From Bog-473 sp036491435 (lineage in GTDB: Bacteria; Actinomycetota; Acidimicrobiia; Acidimicrobiales; RAAP-2): 22,944 bases of DNA. The translations under genes were made by a program, and so were the position numbers. Below, piece after piece: positions 22,243 through 22,944 of this stretch. The notes below the pieces were generated by a model. It searched no databases, was not told where the DNA came from, and saw only the letters and a program-made list of their open reading frames with translations. The stretch covers positions 1-22,944 of the forward strand of contig DASXBZ010000126.1 of assembly GCA_036491435.1 (NCBI GenBank), in the 5' to 3' direction. Position 1 is the stretch's first letter. Every line of letters starts with the position of its first letter.

Positions 22243-22944
22243 TTAACTCGCCGACGCCATTCCCACGACGGGCTTGTTCAGCGGGCTGCCGCCCATGGAT
22301 CCGGTGAACCCGGCGTCGCCGTAGGCGAAGATGCCGCCGTCTGATGCCACCAGCCAATAGCCGGCGCCCCCTCTGGTGGTCGCCATGCCGACCACCGGCT
22401 TGCTGAGCGCAATGGCGCCGGTCGACCCGTAGAACTGCCCGTCCCCGTAACTGAAGATCCCGCCGTCCGACGCGACGAGCCAGTAGCCGAGCCCGTCCGA
22501 TGTCGCAGCCATGCCGACTACGGGCCTGTTGAGCGCTGTCCCGCCCGTGGAGCCGTGGAAACCGGCGTCACCGAAGCTGAAGATGCCACCGTCCGACGCG
22601 ACGAGCCAGTAGCCGAGTCCGTCGCGGGTGCTCGCCATGCCGACGATGGCTTTGTTCAGAGGCTTGCCACCCATCGAACCGTAGAACTTCGCGTCACCGA
22701 AGCCGAAGATGCCGCCGTCGGACGCGACTTCCCAGTAGCCCCCGCCGTCGGGCGTGGCGGCCATGCCGACGATCGGCGCGTTGAGCGGCTTCCCGCCTTC
22801 GGACCCGGAGAACGAAGCGCCGCCGTAGTTGAAGATCCCGCCGTCGGAGGCTACGAACCAGTAGCCGTTGCCCGACGAGGTCGCAGCCATCCCAACGACC
22901 GGCTTGTTGAGCACCAGGCTGCCTGTCGAGCCGTAGAACTGCGC
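22243..22944 (-). CDS. 42-residue repeat protein (5' partial, C-terminus present)
   Basis: The frame is open to the right edge, so the N-terminus is missing; 233 residues and the TAA stop are seen. It consists of five full 42-residue units plus partial ones, each reading roughly (P/A)(V/I)VGMA.T.DG.GYW.VASDGGIF..GDA.F.GS.GG..LN. I recall such arrays from secreted proteins of Acidimicrobiia and other actinomycetes, where the W/GG/F pattern suggests beta-propeller-like blades; that is an inference from pattern, not structure. The protein simply stops nine residues into the sixth unit, with no anchor or sorting motif. No link to the neighbouring oxygenase operon is visible beyond orientation. 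Confidence 0.75.
   Translation of the reverse strand, partial: AQFYGSTGSLVLNKPVVGMAATSSGNGYWFVASDGGIFNYGGASFSGSEGGKPLNAPIVGMAATPDGGGYWEVASDGGIFGFGDAKFYGSMGGKPLNKAIVGMASTRDGLGYWLVASDGGIFSFGDAGFHGSTGGTALNRPVVGMAATSDGLGYWLVASDGGIFSYGDGQFYGSTGAIALSKPVVGMATTRGGAGYWLVASDGGIFAYGDAGFTGSMGGSPLNKPVVGMASAS
22273..22902 (-). repeat. Five tandem 126-bp coding repeats
   Basis: Unit boundaries on the minus strand are 22902, 22776, 22650, 22524 and 22398, each exactly 126 bases (42 codons). A further partial unit precedes them and a 27-base one follows. Conserved codon stretches such as that for VASDGGIF recur in every unit. Confidence 0.85.

Overview
The window is GC-rich, densely packed bacterial DNA. It has many ATGA/GTGA gene overlaps and several TTG or GTG starts. 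Three things together suggest an actinomycete-type genome, most likely an uncultured Acidimicrobiia-like lineage: a sterol side-chain (igr-like) operon, an LLM-type flavin/F420 oxidoreductase, and an array of 42-residue 'VVGMA..GYWLVASDGGIFS' repeats. This placement is an inference; no rRNA or other phylogenetic marker is present. No gene-free stretch exceeds 300 bases, and I saw no tRNA, rRNA, CRISPR array or transposase.

Bases 1-3561 (+) hold a translationally coupled catabolic operon, cut at the left edge: ChsH2-like MaoC/DUF35 fusion, acyl-CoA dehydrogenase, ChsH1-like MaoC protein and Ltp2-like thiolase-fold aldolase. The gene content and order match the end of the mycobacterial igr operon, which removes the last propionyl side-chain unit of cholesterol. 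On the minus strand, 3569-5818 carries a methyltransferase and a DUF2142-like membrane protein. A divergent LLM oxidoreductase (5966-7090) lies across a 147-bp gap that contains an exact match to the KstR steroid-regulator consensus. A membrane glycosyltransferase of the GT-C type follows (7175-9010).

Bases 9082-19095 (+) look like a small natural-product operon. It contains a possible 30-residue leader ORF, a GT4 glycosyltransferase with two N-terminal beta-rich repeats, a two-module NRPS (A-T-C-A-T-TE, 2009 aa), an Sfp-type phosphopantetheinyl transferase, and an Fe(II) dioxygenase. Active-site residues of that dioxygenase look more like 4-hydroxymandelate synthase than 4-hydroxyphenylpyruvate dioxygenase. 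A convergent minus-strand operon (22171 to 19086) adds an FIH/JmjC-like oxygenase and two SAM methyltransferases. The window ends inside a gene encoding the 42-residue repeats.

Together, 9.1-22.2 kb reads as a compact cluster for a tailored dipeptide. The first NRPS pocket resembles those for hydroxyphenylglycine, which fits a mandelate-forming enzyme nearby. The second pocket reads as valine. Release is by an unusual thioesterase with a Cys-Asp-His triad and a long insertion. Possible tailoring is hydroxylation, methylation and glycosylation. The oxidase and aminotransferase needed to turn mandelate into a phenylglycine are not in the window, so the product remains a hypothesis.
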